From Eudorina sp. 2006-703-Eu-15 (Eukaryota > Chlorophyta > Chlorophyceae > Chlamydomonadales > Volvocaceae): 64,000 nt of DNA. The stretch lies in the NCBI GenBank assembly GCA_003117195.1, contig BDSI01000188.1, positions 23,945 to 87,944 on the forward strand, in the 5' to 3' direction. Made by a program: the position numbers and the translations under genes. Shown in pieces: positions 12,642 through 42,105 of this stretch. The notes below the pieces were generated by a model. That model searched no databases. It saw only the letters and a list, made by a program, of their open reading frames with translations, and was not told where the DNA came from. How positions within the stretch are numbered: the stretch's first letter is position 1; each line of letters opens with the position of its first letter.

Positions 12642-13198
12642 ATCTTAGCCCGCACGCCATGCGATCCTCGCCTGGCTTGGCCCGTTACTGAGCTCCCTTC
12701 CCGAAACCAAGACCCCCACTCCCCTCCACGTCACGCCACGCCACGCCACGCCCATCCCGCCCAGTCGGCCACGTGCTGCGGGGCCAGTCACCGAAGACAG
12801 GAACACTCCCACGTCGCTCCTCAGAATCCCTCAACCCCCCTCACCCAATGTCCCAGTCACGTTCGCACCTGGGCAGGTGAACCGCATGACCACCACCACC
12901 GCCGCACCACCCGGTTGAACGCCGGCCGCATCCCTCCGAGCCCTCGTCGTCATTACCGGCATATCGGCATTAATCGTTATCCAAGAGGTAGCATCCAAAG
13001 GGTAGCTGCTGTGGCAGCCAACACTCGCGCTGCTGTACCGGCAAGCCGGCACCCCAGTACCCGGGGGAAGTCGTACCCCCACCGCCATCGAGCGATACAA
13101 ACACAAACACCGAGGTACCTCCCTTCCCTGCACCCCCTCTGGAGGTCGGTGGCCAACCGGCCCCCACCGCCGTCCGCTCCAGCGAGTTCTCCAGCGGG

Positions 13199-31919
<18,721 letters not shown>

Positions 31920-32975
31920 CCTGACTCCTTTGGTCAAAATTTCCACAAGATTTCCGTATGCTCCAGTCCAACTGCTATACCAACATCATAATTAAATGTT
32001 TTTCGCATGTGCAGAGAAGGTACCGATATTTCGGTAGGCTGAGGCAAAACGCAAACTATTTCCGCAGGTCGCTAATAAGTTGACATATAGTTCTACCAGC
32101 CGTGTTATAGCTAAGTTTAGAAGTAGAGGTCCGGCTTGTGAAATTTGAGGAAAGGAGCATTACTCAGGCACAGGGCTAGATTGCCCTTCGTCCAGGATGT
32201 AAAAAAATTATATGTTCAACATTGCATGTGTTGATTCCAATTTAGGGATGGTAATCAGGCATTATCCAACAAGGGTCTCAACATGAGTTACCTGTGCGGT
32301 GTCGTTGCCTGAGTGTAAGTAGGCCCCGCCAATGCGCCTAACCCGATGATCAGTTGTTGCACGAGACAGCTGCTTGCATGAAGCATATGCAAAAATGTCC
32401 CACCCGCAGTTCTTGCAGTGATGCGGACCGATTCCTTACCCGACGACGCCAGCGCCACGGTGTGACATCCCGCCGGGCATGTGTGGATTCTGGGACGCGG
32501 TATCTCCTTGTACACGGTGGTGTCTGTGTCCCCCCAGCCCTTGCGGGTGCCGACCCTCAGATCCATCAGGTGCGCAGCGCCACCCACATGTCGCAATGGG
32601 TCGCACGTCGTGAAGGCCAGCCTCGTGCCGCCTGCCTCGCCGCGCCGACACCTCGTTGACAACGCCCCGATGGGCCCTCACTGCGACCTGTGGGAACTTC
32701 CGTCGGCTCGCCCTGCGTCTACTGGCTGTGCCCACACCCCTGGATTGGCACAAGCACGATCCATCCCCAGGATGCCGTACAGGGCCGGCCCTTCATTTCG
32801 GGATTCCACCCTTCCCGCCCTCGCACACATGCGGTTTGCCCCGCCACGACGTGCTTCCCCCGCCGGACAGGACAGCACAGGAGGGCTGCGAGGGCCGCAC
32901 CAGGTCAGACAGGACTGAGCAGCACGCCGTGCGTGCGTTACCCCCGTGCAACGACTGAACGGTAAACTGTGACCG
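31920..32975. other. BLD10 upstream region and 3' flank of the 147-aa membrane protein gene
   Basis: AT-richer sequence just upstream of the BLD10 ATG (31920-32290) is the likely promoter and 5' UTR. The rest carries no exon that I can support. The minus-strand ORF at 32288-32662 lacks recognisable motifs or supporting splice context. Confidence 0.4.
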
Positions 32976-32980
32976 TTACA
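32976..32980 (-). terminator. Candidate TGTAA poly(A) signal for the 147-aa membrane protein gene
   Basis: TGTAA on the minus strand, about 1.0 kb beyond the stop at 34006. It implies a 3' UTR covering 32976-34005, which includes the dispersed repeat at 33013 and a CCAT microsatellite at about 33849-33925. Confidence 0.4.
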
Positions 32981-33012
32981 AGTGGACCCAAAGTCCTGAC
33001 CGGGCGTTCCAT

Positions 33013-33076
33013 CCAACGGGCCCAGACAGCGTCTTCGTAGGCGCCTCATCTCATCAACCCCTACCAAGGACTGCGC
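33013..33076 (-). repeat. Dispersed repeat, copy 2 (inverted relative to 8911-8979)
   Basis: CCAACGGGCCCAGACAGC followed by GGCGCCTCATCTCATCAACC and CTACCAAGGACTGCGC. This is the reverse complement of 8911-8979 with small differences. Confidence 0.75.
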
Positions 33077-34005
33077 CCGAATGACCGGCAATGACCTTCA
33101 CACTAGACTCCTCATCACGGTATCGTACAAAAGGACGAGCAGGGCTCTGGGCACGCACCCCATTTGCACTCACATACCAGCAGTACACGCTCCCTCTCAT
33201 GCTAGTCCCGCACACCCTCTCTCCCACACCCTCTCTCCCACACCGCCACACGGTGTGTCCCACACACTCCAACAGCTCACTGCAGTCCAGACGGCAGGGT
33301 TGTCTACGGGTGGTTGGCTGCTCAGGTGAAGCCCCACATGTAGTGCCCTTGAGCAACTAAGAAACACCGTCAAGCTAAGGGGGCCCCTCCCCGCGGCGCC
33401 AAGTCGGGCGGACCCCTCACCGTCGCGACGGCGCCGGCGCTCCTCCATGACGCTGTCGTCACAACGCCTTGATTCCTCTTTGACCCCTCAGACTCTGCCT
33501 GTCCTCTAGCAATACACTGCTCACGCGCTACAATTGATTCGGAAGTTGAGCAATTCTTTGAATGAATGTGAAAAAGAAGATGAGCGAGCGCGCCGCCAAA
33601 GAAGCCCGGAGAAGGCGCCCCGGAGGTTTGCGGCAGCAAAAAGGCAGCTGCCGCGGCCAACGCTGGCCAGCTTTTGGGCCAGCACGGCCCCATGCGTCGC
33701 ACATGTACGGACATGTACGGACAGGGCCCCTGTCCTGCCCTCCCTGCTGCCGTCTACCCTAATGCAACAACCACGCGACCCGTACCAGCGGCGCCACCTC
33801 TACACACAACCTCAAACAACAGAATGTCCTAGAGAGAGAGAAGAAACGATATCCATCCATCCATCCATCCACCCATCCATCCACCCATCCACCCACCCAC
33901 CCATCCATCCGTCCATCCATCCACCGCATTAACCGCAGCTCTCGCTGCCCTCGATGCGCCAGCTGACACAGTTGGGGTGACCTGCTCCGCCCTCCGGTGA
34001 CGCGC

Positions 34006-35218
34006 TCAAGCTACGGTGCCGTTCCCGGGGGCACCCGCCACCGCGGGCGCCGGCCGCCCCTGGCCCAGTGCCGCCAGCAGCGGCCGCAGCACCAGCCCCA
34101 TGGCGGGGAAGTTGTCGGCGAGGGAGCGAGCCATCATCAGGGAGCCGCGAACCCCGATATACACCGCACCTGGAGGAGGACAGCCAAGGGGGGGCGGAGG
34201 CCAAGAGGGCGGGGGTGTTAGCAGGGGGGCGGTGTTAGGAGGGGGGCGGTGTTAGGAGGGGGGCGGTGTTAGGAGGGGGGCGGTGTTAGGAGGGGGGCGG
34301 TGTTAGGAGGGGGGGGTGTCAGAAGGGCGGCGTCACCGCTTGTTGCTTCGGATGCGACAGAACCAGACATGACAGGATAGGGCAGGACAGCACACAGTGG
34401 CGCACCCGCCCAGATTGTGCGGTCGCGCACCCACCCACCCCCCACCCCGCCACCCACCGATGGGCAGGCTGAGGATGGCCGCCAGCAGGATCCCCACCAG
34501 CAGCACCGCCAGGACCTGCAGCAGGTCAACACGGACGGGAAGGGAAGGGGAAGGGGGGAGGGGGGAGGCGAAGATTAGAAGAATTTGGTAGACGTATCCG
34601 CATATACAAACTGCACTGACTGCCAGAGGTAGGGGAGGGGGTTGACGGAAAGACAAGCCCAGAAGGACAAGTCCGGGGCGGGGCGGGTTCTCCTGCCGAC
34701 ACCGCCTCGTCACGCCGTCGGGTGTGAATGAGCAACTGCTATAGCGGACCCCACAGGGCGATGTCGGGTAAGGGCGTGGTTGGAGGTGGAGCTAGGGTGT
34801 GGGTGGTCGGGGGCGGCTGCGGAGCAGATTGCCCCCAGTCACAACGCCCGGACCGGCCCCCACAACTAGCTCAGGAGACCATGAATTTCTCATGTGGACT
34901 GGAGTGGACGGCAAGCGCATGCGGATTGACGTGTAGACGACGGTGCTGGAGGAGCTGGGAGGAGCACTGGCGCGCTGAGCCCGGCCGTCCTCGCACCGTA
35001 TCGACGGTTAGGAAGATGGCGCGTCGACCGGAGCGAGTCATCAGGACCGCAAGCAGTTGCGCGGTCGCCAGTGTGCCAAGCGCTGTGTATATAGCGGATT
35101 GGGGAACGGCATCGAGCTTAGGCAGCTGCCGATGTTCCCAAGCTTGCTGGGCGATGGCTGTCAGGGTCGTGTAATCGGCGAGTCGCTGAAGCTGGAATTC
35201 CTTGACCGCTTGCAACAT
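34006..35218 (-). CDS. Small membrane protein, 147 aa, unknown function
   Basis: Exons are 35218-34997, 34515-34458 and 34169-34006; the phases close exactly over 444 nt. The first exon is a soluble helical N-terminus ([17 protein letters not shown]) with a hydrophobic stretch around [18 protein letters not shown]. The second exon is a strongly hydrophobic helix ([20 protein letters not shown]). The third contains [19 protein letters not shown] and a Gly/Ala/Pro tail. Two or three membrane passes are likely. There is no obvious targeting peptide and I do not recognise the family. The 289-bp second intron holds a 17-bp G-rich tandem repeat, and the first holds a copy of the intronic splice-site repeat. 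The gene is divergent from the 93-aa gene at 35640. Confidence 0.72.
34217..34320. repeat. 17-bp G-rich tandem repeat in an intron
   Basis: About six copies of GTTAGGAGGGGGGCGGT lie in the last intron of the 147-aa membrane protein gene. It is C-rich on the coding strand. Confidence 0.9.
34571..34628 (-). repeat. Intronic splice-site repeat, copy d
   Basis: The plus strand shows GAATTTGGTAGACGTATCC, then ACAAACTGCACTGACTGCC. It is in sense orientation relative to the 147-aa gene, about 55 bp before the acceptor of exon 34515-34458. It carries a few extra bases in the middle. Confidence 0.8.
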
Positions 35219-35639
35219 TTTCTCTCGCTTAATAAAAAACGACAAAGGAAGGCTCGTGCCACCCTTTCCTTGACAACTGCAGGCTCGTGGCAGGAACTCA
35301 ATCAATGGGCAGCCAGTGATAAGCGATAATGCAAATTTTTGAGACAGCCACCTCAAAGGCAGGACCTGCTTCGCATGCGTACGCCGCGATGGTACAAACC
35401 AGCCAGGCGGGTCGCTGGGTCAATAAAACCTAAAACACCGAGAGTGAAATTTTGTCAAAGAGAATTGTAAAATGCGTGATTTCTCACCATGAACGCTTGG
35501 TCATCGCTCGGCAGCACCTGTTTTGGTTTGGTAGGACGAGAAAACGGCAAATTGGACTCGCATTGCCGCCACCGACGACGGACAGTCAGCCGACATTGAT
35601 ACGCTTGCACAATAGTTGCTTTCACTCACTACTAAGCCT
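35219..35639. promoter_or_regulatory. Divergent promoter region between two small-protein genes
   Basis: 421 bp separate the ATGs of the 147-aa (-) and 93-aa (+) genes. The sequence is clearly AT-richer than its surroundings, as expected of a shared promoter. I do not identify a confident TATA box or a known algal element. Confidence 0.5.
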
Positions 35640-35921
35640 ATGGAGTCTGGTGGTGACCGACCTCCAGCTGAAATTCCTCTTGCTAACCTGAGCAAAGAAG
35701 ATAAAGCTTGGCTTAGCAGGAAATATCATAAGCGCACACGGACTTTTACGCGTGCAGTTGTGGGCATTACGCTTGTCAGCTGCCTCTTGTTCGATTGGGA
35801 CAGTTACCTGGGCACCGACAAGCATATCTTCCGGAGCGTGCGCCCGACTGTGCGCCGCGCCCTCGACTACCTTTACGGCTTGCCTTCCGCGCCCTCAGCG
35901 GAGAAGCGCGGTGACGACTGA
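35640..35921 (+). CDS. Single-pass membrane protein, 93 aa, unknown function
   Basis: An intronless ORF from ATG 35640 to TGA 35921. A charged N-terminus with LSKEDKAWLSRKYHKRTR precedes one hydrophobic helix, RAVVGITLVSCLLFDWDSYL, then a basic amphipathic segment (SVRPTVRRALDYLYGL) and a charged tail. The layout suits a small organelle or ER membrane protein. I do not recognise the family. Other frames here show no comparable pattern. No TGTAA follows before the next ORF at 36201, so the two ORFs could share one mRNA. Confidence 0.65.
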   Translation: MESGGDRPPAEIPLANLSKEDKAWLSRKYHKRTRTFTRAVVGITLVSCLLFDWDSYLGTDKHIFRSVRPTVRRALDYLYGLPSAPSAEKRGDD

Positions 35922-36200
35922 GAAGCTCGGTAGGTTTCGGCGGCGGCGGCGGGGCTCCGCGACACGTTCTTCCGCGTCAAGTTTCGGTCCCTCACTAAAG
36001 AGCATCATTCAAGCCGTCCGGGGTGCTGCTGCGCGTTTCGGGCCGCCCGGTCCCGCTGTCGCCGACACGAATATGTTGCACGGGTCGTTTCGCCGATCTA
36101 ATGGCGCGCTCTCATAACTTACACGAGGCCCTCCCGGCGCCACGCCCGCAGGACCTGCCAATATTATTATTCTTATTTTTATTTCCGGCGGCTGAGAGAA
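35922..36200 (+). other. Spacer between the 93-aa ORF and the CID7-like ORF
   Basis: 279 bp with no TGTAA on the plus strand. It ends in an AT-rich run (ATATTATTATTC) about 20-40 bases before the CID7-like ATG. Two short upstream ATGs lie at about 36072 and 36101. It is either the 5' UTR/promoter of the CID7-like gene or the intercistronic part of a dicistronic message. Confidence 0.45.
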
Positions 36201-39200
36201 ATGCTGAACGCGTCCGCGAAGGAGTATGTGCCCGTGACGGTCTTCCCCCCGTCGGCGCCGCCGCCGCCGCCGTCAAAGTGCTCGGCCCCCGGCCTCCAAG
36301 AAGCTGACGGCGGCAGGATCTCGCTGGCGGCAGCGGGCGGCGGCGCCGCCGCAGGCCGCGGCGGCTGCGTTGGCGGCAGCCCCGGCGGCAAGGCGCAGCT
36401 CAGTCCGGCCGCGCCCGTGTTTGTTCCGCGCGCCGGCACCTGTGCCACCACCGCCGCCGCCAAGCAGCAGCTGCTGGAGACCCGCCCCTCGGACCCCTCG
36501 GACGCGCCGCGCAGCGTCCTGACGCCGCCGCCCAGCGACAGCGACCAGAGCAGCAGCGCCGCCTCCCGCGGGGAGGGGGAGGCGGAGGCGGACGGCTGCG
36601 GCTGGGTCGCGGGCGAGGGGGGCGTGGAGGTGACGGAGGGGGCGGAGGGCGAGGAGCAGCCCTGGGCGGGCTTCGAGGCGGTGGACGATGACGGATTGTA
36701 CGACGCGTACGGCTGCGAGCAGGCCAGCTACGGGGACTGCTACGGGGGCTACTCGCCGATGTCCCCCGCGGAGGCGATGCCGGCGGGGGAGGTGATGCCG
36801 CAGGCGGAAAGCGGCGCGTACGACGCGTACGGCTACGGCGTGTACGAGGGGTATACGACGCAGTACGGAGTGGGTGCGTGTGAGGTGGATCCGCAGCAGG
36901 GCGTGCCGGCCGTGTACTACGAGGCGCCGTACGACGGCACGGCGGCGGCAGCAGCAGCCTGCTACGATTCGTACCCTCAGGGGATGTACTACTGGGACGA
37001 GGCGGCGGGCGCGTACGTCTACAACGAGGCCGAGTACGGATGCGAGTACGGCAACTGGCAGCAGCAGCAGCATTACGAGAACGGCGGCATGGCGACGGTG
37101 CCGCAGCAGCCCTTCGACACCGGCAGCGCACAGGCAGCAGCGTCGCTATCGGCGCAGACGATGTGGGGAGCCGCCGCCGCCGCCGCCGCGGGCCCGGGCT
37201 CCGCCGCCGCCGCCGCCGCCGATGCGGAGCTCAGTTTGGAGGTGGGTCTGTCGGAGCTGAGGGGCGAGGGCGGCGTGTCCGTGTCGGGGGAGCAGATGCG
37301 GGCGATGTCCCCGGGCGACGCCGCAGAGCTCCTCGAGATGTTCTTCCCCCACTACGCGGGGACGGCCCTGTCGCGGCTGCTGGAGCGGACCGAGGGGGAC
37401 CTGTTGGCGGCCTTTGCGGAGCTGGCGGCCATGGAGCGGCAGGTGGGGGCGGAGAGGGCGGCGGCGGCGGCGACGGCGTCTTCGAGCGGCCGGGGCCCGG
37501 CCGCAGGGGGCCGCAGCGGAGGCGGAGGTCGGGGGACGGCGGCGGCGGCGGCGGGCAGGGGCGGCGCCGGCGGCGGCAAGATCAAGCGGTCCGGTGGCGG
37601 CGGCGGTGGTGGCGCGGCGGGGTTCCAGCTCGACTTGGAGGTGGGTGGTGCACAGCTGGGTGGGGGCTGGGAGTGCGGGGAGGGAGTGAGTGAGGGAGGG
37701 AGGGAGGGAGGGAGGGATGTCTTTATTGACAAGAATAGGGCTTCATTACCGGTAAGGGTGGGGGTTGGGGTGTGGGGGCGGTAGGGAACGGATGCGGCGC
37801 TGGCAGGTTTGGTTCTGTCTGTCTGTTTGTGTGTTTAGATCTCCCCGACCCAGCCCCTTTCCTCTTTATCGCGTGGGCTAAGTGGCGGCTGGGTGTCGTT
37901 GCCCGGCTCCCTCCCTCCCGCCCTCTCCCCCCGCCCGTAGGCCTTCCCCTCTCTGCCGGTTTCGCCCGCAAAGCCGACCAAGCCAGCCACCACCACCACC
38001 ACCGCCACCACCGCTGCCACCACCACCACCGCCACCACCGCTGCCACCCCGGGGGGGGACGCCGAGTCCGAGGCCCCTCAGGACGCGCAACCCTCCACCC
38101 CCACCTCCACCGCAGCGGACGTCCCTGCCGACGCAGCCGCGCCTTCAGCCGCCACCGCCACCCCCGACCGGCTCAACTTCGCGACACTGCTGCGCAGCTC
38201 CGCCACAGACTCCGATGCCGCAGCCGCCGTGTCCACCTCTTCGCCCGCCCCCGGTGCTACCTTCGACCCGCGGATCGCGGGCGACGCTCAGTCCAGGGAG
38301 GACTCCGGGGCGAGGACGTCGGGCAGCGGCCGCGGCAGTGGCGGGGCCCAGAGGCCCCGGGGCCCAGGGGCCGGTCCAGGGACGAGCACGCGGCTGCCGG
38401 CTCGGGGTGGGGCGGCTGCGGCCTCCTACTCTTACTCTTACTCCTCCGCCCCCTCGTCCTCCTCCGCCGCTCTGGCGGGGGTGCCCTGGGTGCCCACGGG
38501 GGAGGCGGTGGCGGGGCAGTACGCGGAGGAGCGGAGGGACGCGGCCGTGCTGGCCCGGGCCAGGAACCAGTACTTCCAACAGGTGGGGCCGTATGAGGGG
38601 GGGAGAGGTGGAATGGGGTGGGGTGAAGGCGAACAAGGCAACCGTGTGTATGTGTACTTCCAACAGGTGGGGCCGGCGGGAGTCTGAGGGGAGGTGGAGT
38701 GGGGCGGGGTGGGGTGAGGCGGTGTTGGGGGAGGTGAGGTGGTTGGTGGATGGCGGGGTTTGATCCAGGTGCGGGTGCGCAGCCCTTCACCGCATCCATC
38801 CTATCTCCTCCTTGCCTCCCCCTCTTGCTCTGGCAGTCCTGGTTCCAGCCCGGCTCCAGCCTTGGGAGCTCGCTGACTGCCTCCCCCTTAATCAACCACT
38901 CCCCCCTTTCTGCCCCCCACCCCCACCCCCCGCACCCCACCCGCTCAGGCCACCCTTGCGTACCTGTCCGGCAACAAGGCCCTGGCCAAGCAGCTGGGTC
39001 GCAAGGGCCGCGAGCTCAACGAGGCCATGAAGGCCGCCCACGCAGCGGCCGCCCGCAGCATCTTTGCGCAGCGGAACGGCCCCCACCAGCAGCAGCAGCA
39101 ACGCCGGCGGGGCGCAGCAAGTGCGACGGCCTCTGCCCCGGCGGCGGCTGGCACAGGCGGCAGCGGCCAGGGGTCACGAAGGCAGCAGCAGCAGCACCCG

Positions 39201-39968
39201 CAGCAGCAACAGCAACACGGGCTGCAGCCGCAGCCCGCGGGCGGGGTCGGGGTCGGGGTCGGGGAGCCGGCGGCTGCGGGCGATGTGTTGTTTGTGGACC
39301 TGCACGGACTGCATGTGGCGGAGGCGGTGGCGATGCTGGAGGCGCAGATCGAGGAGGCGCGGAGCTCGGGCTGCCGGCTGCTGAGGGTGTGCACTGGAAC
39401 GGGGAGCCACACCAAGGTGGGTGGGTGGTTAAATTGAAAAAAAGAAATAAACCCGAAGAACGAACCCAGGCACACCCAACACAACTCAGTATACTTACGT
39501 TGTGCGGTACCTGTGGGTGGGTGAGGCGGGTGGCGGTTGGCGGTTTTGATGCGTCGCTTGTTGTTTGGGAGGTGGCTGTGCTGCCACGGCACGGTCGGTA
39601 CGGTGGCAGGTTGAGATATTGCCGATGTGGCCGTAGGGGCTGGGCTGGGCTGGGCTCGGCCGTCCTGCATCTTGCTGCTTACGGCAATAATCCGCTCCGC
39701 TCCCCTCGTGCCCCTCCCTGCTTTTCCGGAGTTGGGCTTTACGTGTACACCCTCTCTCCCTCCTCCGTCTCCCAGTATATATTTATGTCTACCTCTAACC
39801 TCCCCTCCCTCCCTCCCTGGCTCGCCCGGCCCCTCCCTCCCTCGCCCGCACACCCCCCAGGGTGCCCGGACGCCCGCCCGTCTGCCGGCGGCGGTGGCCG
39901 ACTCGCTGCTGTCCAACCACCTGACGTTCAAGACGCTCAAACCCGGGCTGCTGGAGGCGAGGCTGTGA
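36201..39968 (+). CDS. CID7: CID7-type protein: PAM2 motif, CUE-like, DUF1771 and SMR domains
   Basis: Exons 36201-37640, 37941-38582, 38949-39416 and 39861-39968 are all in phase 0 and give 885 aa. The protein starts with a PAM2 motif (LNASAKEYVP), which binds the MLLE domain of poly(A)-binding protein. A Tyr/Gly-rich low-complexity region follows. A CUE-like helical segment lies around residues 372-415 (DAAELLEMFFPHYAGTALSR). The exon 1/2 junction creates LDLEAFPSLP, as in plant CID proteins. DUF1771 spans about 674-735 (YAEERRDAAVLARARNQYF to ELNEAMKAAHAAAARSIF), and the C-terminal SMR domain about 807-885 (LFVDLHGLHVAEAVAMLE, CTGTGSHTKGARTPARLP). This order matches Arabidopsis CID7, so a cytoplasmic role in mRNA turnover or translation control is likely; SMR domains can be nucleases. 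Intron 2 has a duplicated donor (see findings). Confidence 0.88.
39766..39805 (+). repeat. Intronic splice-site repeat, diverged copy i
   Basis: CAGTATATATTTATGTCTACC, interrupted here only for quoting, continues CTCTAACCTCC. It matches the second half of copy b, in sense orientation, about 55 bp before the acceptor at 39860/39861 of the CID7-like gene. The GCTGCTGCC half is not recognisable. Confidence 0.6.
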
Positions 39969-42105
39969 GGCTGCAAGGCTGCAAGGCTGTGAGGGCGCGG
40001 CTTCAGTGGGAGGGCTGTGTGTGTGTTTGGGGGGGGGGGAGGGCTCGAGGTCACCCGGGGGAGGGAGGTCAACAGAGGGAGGTCAACAGAGGGAGGTCAA
40101 CAGAGGGAGGTCAACAGAGGGAGGTCAACAGAGGGAGGTCAACAGAGGGAGGTCAACAGAGGGAGGTCAACAGAGGGAGGTCAACAGAGGGAGGTCAACA
40201 GAGGGAGGTCAACAGAGGGAGGTCAGCCGACTCGCAACAGAGGGGGCCCTGTGGGGTCCTAGGTAGAGTGATCATAAGGAGAAGCGGGTCCAGGGGCAGA
40301 TTGCGCCGTCCAGTCCCATCCATCCATCCATTGCAGAGCAGAGCAGGGATCTGCGGTTCAGGCTGGCCCCGCCGGCTGCTGCCCTGAGGGTTTGCGTTTT
40401 TTTGAGTGCTGCTCTGCCGTTCAGTTCCGTTCCGTACCGTTCGGGGTTCAGGGACAGGCAAGCCTAGAACGGGGCCCTTTCGAGGTGCTGGAGGAGAGGG
40501 ACAGGAGGGATGAGGAGGGAGGGAGTTCCTTTGGCTGGCGTGGTTGCGTGCCTGTGTCTGCTCTGTCTGTCTGTCTATCTGTCTGATCTGTGAGCGGGTG
40601 CGTGCGCGATAGCTCCCCCGTTCACGCGCGCGCTGCGCCGCGCGCCGAGCACCGCCGAACGGATATAATCAACGATGGCGGAGAACTCTTGTGCAGTTTG
40701 AGGTTGAGAGGCGCCGCCATGGGTGTGCTCTGGCTGGTGGTTGGGTGGGTGGCCCGTCGGTGCTGCCCGGCGGCGGTGGCGGCGGCGGTGACTGCAAGAG
40801 CTCTTTGGGCGGCCGGCCCGGCCCGTGTGGCATACACGGTATGTGAACATGTGTAGCATGGCGGGAAGGGCACCAGCCACGTCCTCTTCTGGGTCGGTAG
40901 GTGTTGTAGGTGTTGTAGGGTTACGCAGGTGGGCTTTCGCAGCCCAAATTGTTACCGACCGGCGAGAGCGGGCGAGTCGCGCGTGCGGGCGAGTCGCGCG
41001 TGTTGGCCGATGAGTTTAGGGGTTTTGCTCTGAAGCATTGTTGAGGTGAAACGCACGCGCGCAGAGTTTTCGGCGCGGTTGTTGCAGCAGCGCACCGCGC
41101 TGCCCGCAGAGTGTATGCCACCTTGAGTCGTACCGAGGTTATTGGCACCGCTGTCGGTGCAATCGACGCGCGCATGGATTTGAGGTCCGTTGTCCGCGTC
41201 CCTGCATGGGCCTGCATCGCGAAGGCAGGGGCCACGTTTATCCTGTTTCTCCGTCCAGAGGTGCAGCGAGGCGCGCGACGTTGGCAATAAGGGTAATCAT
41301 ACGCGAGAGGGGGCGCGCGGACGCACGCTGGAATGAGGTGTTGCCATGTCAGAGGAGATCACCGAGTGAACCTAGGTGATCATCTGCCGTACCATGTGAC
41401 GCTGTCGGCATCGATGCGTTTCTTAGGCCGTCTTAGGCTGGCTGTCGCAATTTCTTCGTCACATGCGACTATTTTTGACCCGAACATTGGTGGGAAGATG
41501 TATTAGTGGCACCGTTCGGACCCGGCTGTGGCAATGTCCCTACCAGCACCAGGAATGCGGCTTGTTGGTTGCATGTTAAGGAAAGCACTTATCCTTGGGC
41601 ACATCGAAGTAAACGGCCATTGGGGCGGGATTCCTATAAGCCTCCCAAGCCTTCCTAGCTTCGGGTATCAACCCTTGCTCGGACTATCGTCAGTCGCCAA
41701 ACATAAGACCAATAGAGGAAGAACTGCTATTCCATTTGTGCGCTTTGGTACCATATGTGCACAATGATGTGAAATCCAGCAGTCGGTCATAACACACAAG
41801 GACACAGCTGACAGCCACATCTCCATGACTATGCGGTCATACACGTATGAATGAGCTCCTGCTTACCGTAATGTCACTACATCAATCGACGAGACATGGA
41901 CAACAGAATACGTCGGTGTAACTGAAACGACAACCGTCGCGCCTGGCCCCATCCTGGAGTCATTCCTCCTCTTCAAACAACCCGCCGTCTACGCTAATAA
42001 ACTACTTTACTTTTAAGCTTCCAATTCAAGCGCTTGTTTGCTGCTAGGCAGCTGCCTTTTTGTCAAGGTTCTCGCTGCTTTTAGCGCAAACCGCTATCAA
42101 ACAGA
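39969..42105 (+). other. 3' UTR of the CID7-like gene and spacer to the next gene
   Basis: The first TGTAA on the plus strand after the stop is at 41917-41921, suggesting a 3' UTR of about 1.95 kb. The first part contains the 14-bp tandem repeat. A TCTG/TCTA run occurs near 40560-40585. No further coding region is supported; the last 190 bp are AT-richer and may hold the promoter of the 80-aa gene. Confidence 0.45.
40067..40235 (+). repeat. 14-bp tandem repeat in the CID7-like 3' UTR
   Basis: About twelve near-perfect copies of GGTCAACAGAGGGA start about 100 bp after the stop codon. On the sense strand the array is purine-rich with a regular GGTCAAC core. All frames are open across it, giving repetitive ORFs that are not genes. 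Confidence 0.95.

Noticed and set aside
32288..32662. 124-codon minus-strand ORF upstream of BLD10
   Set aside because: No motif, no supporting splice context, and the composition is like the flanking untranslated sequence.
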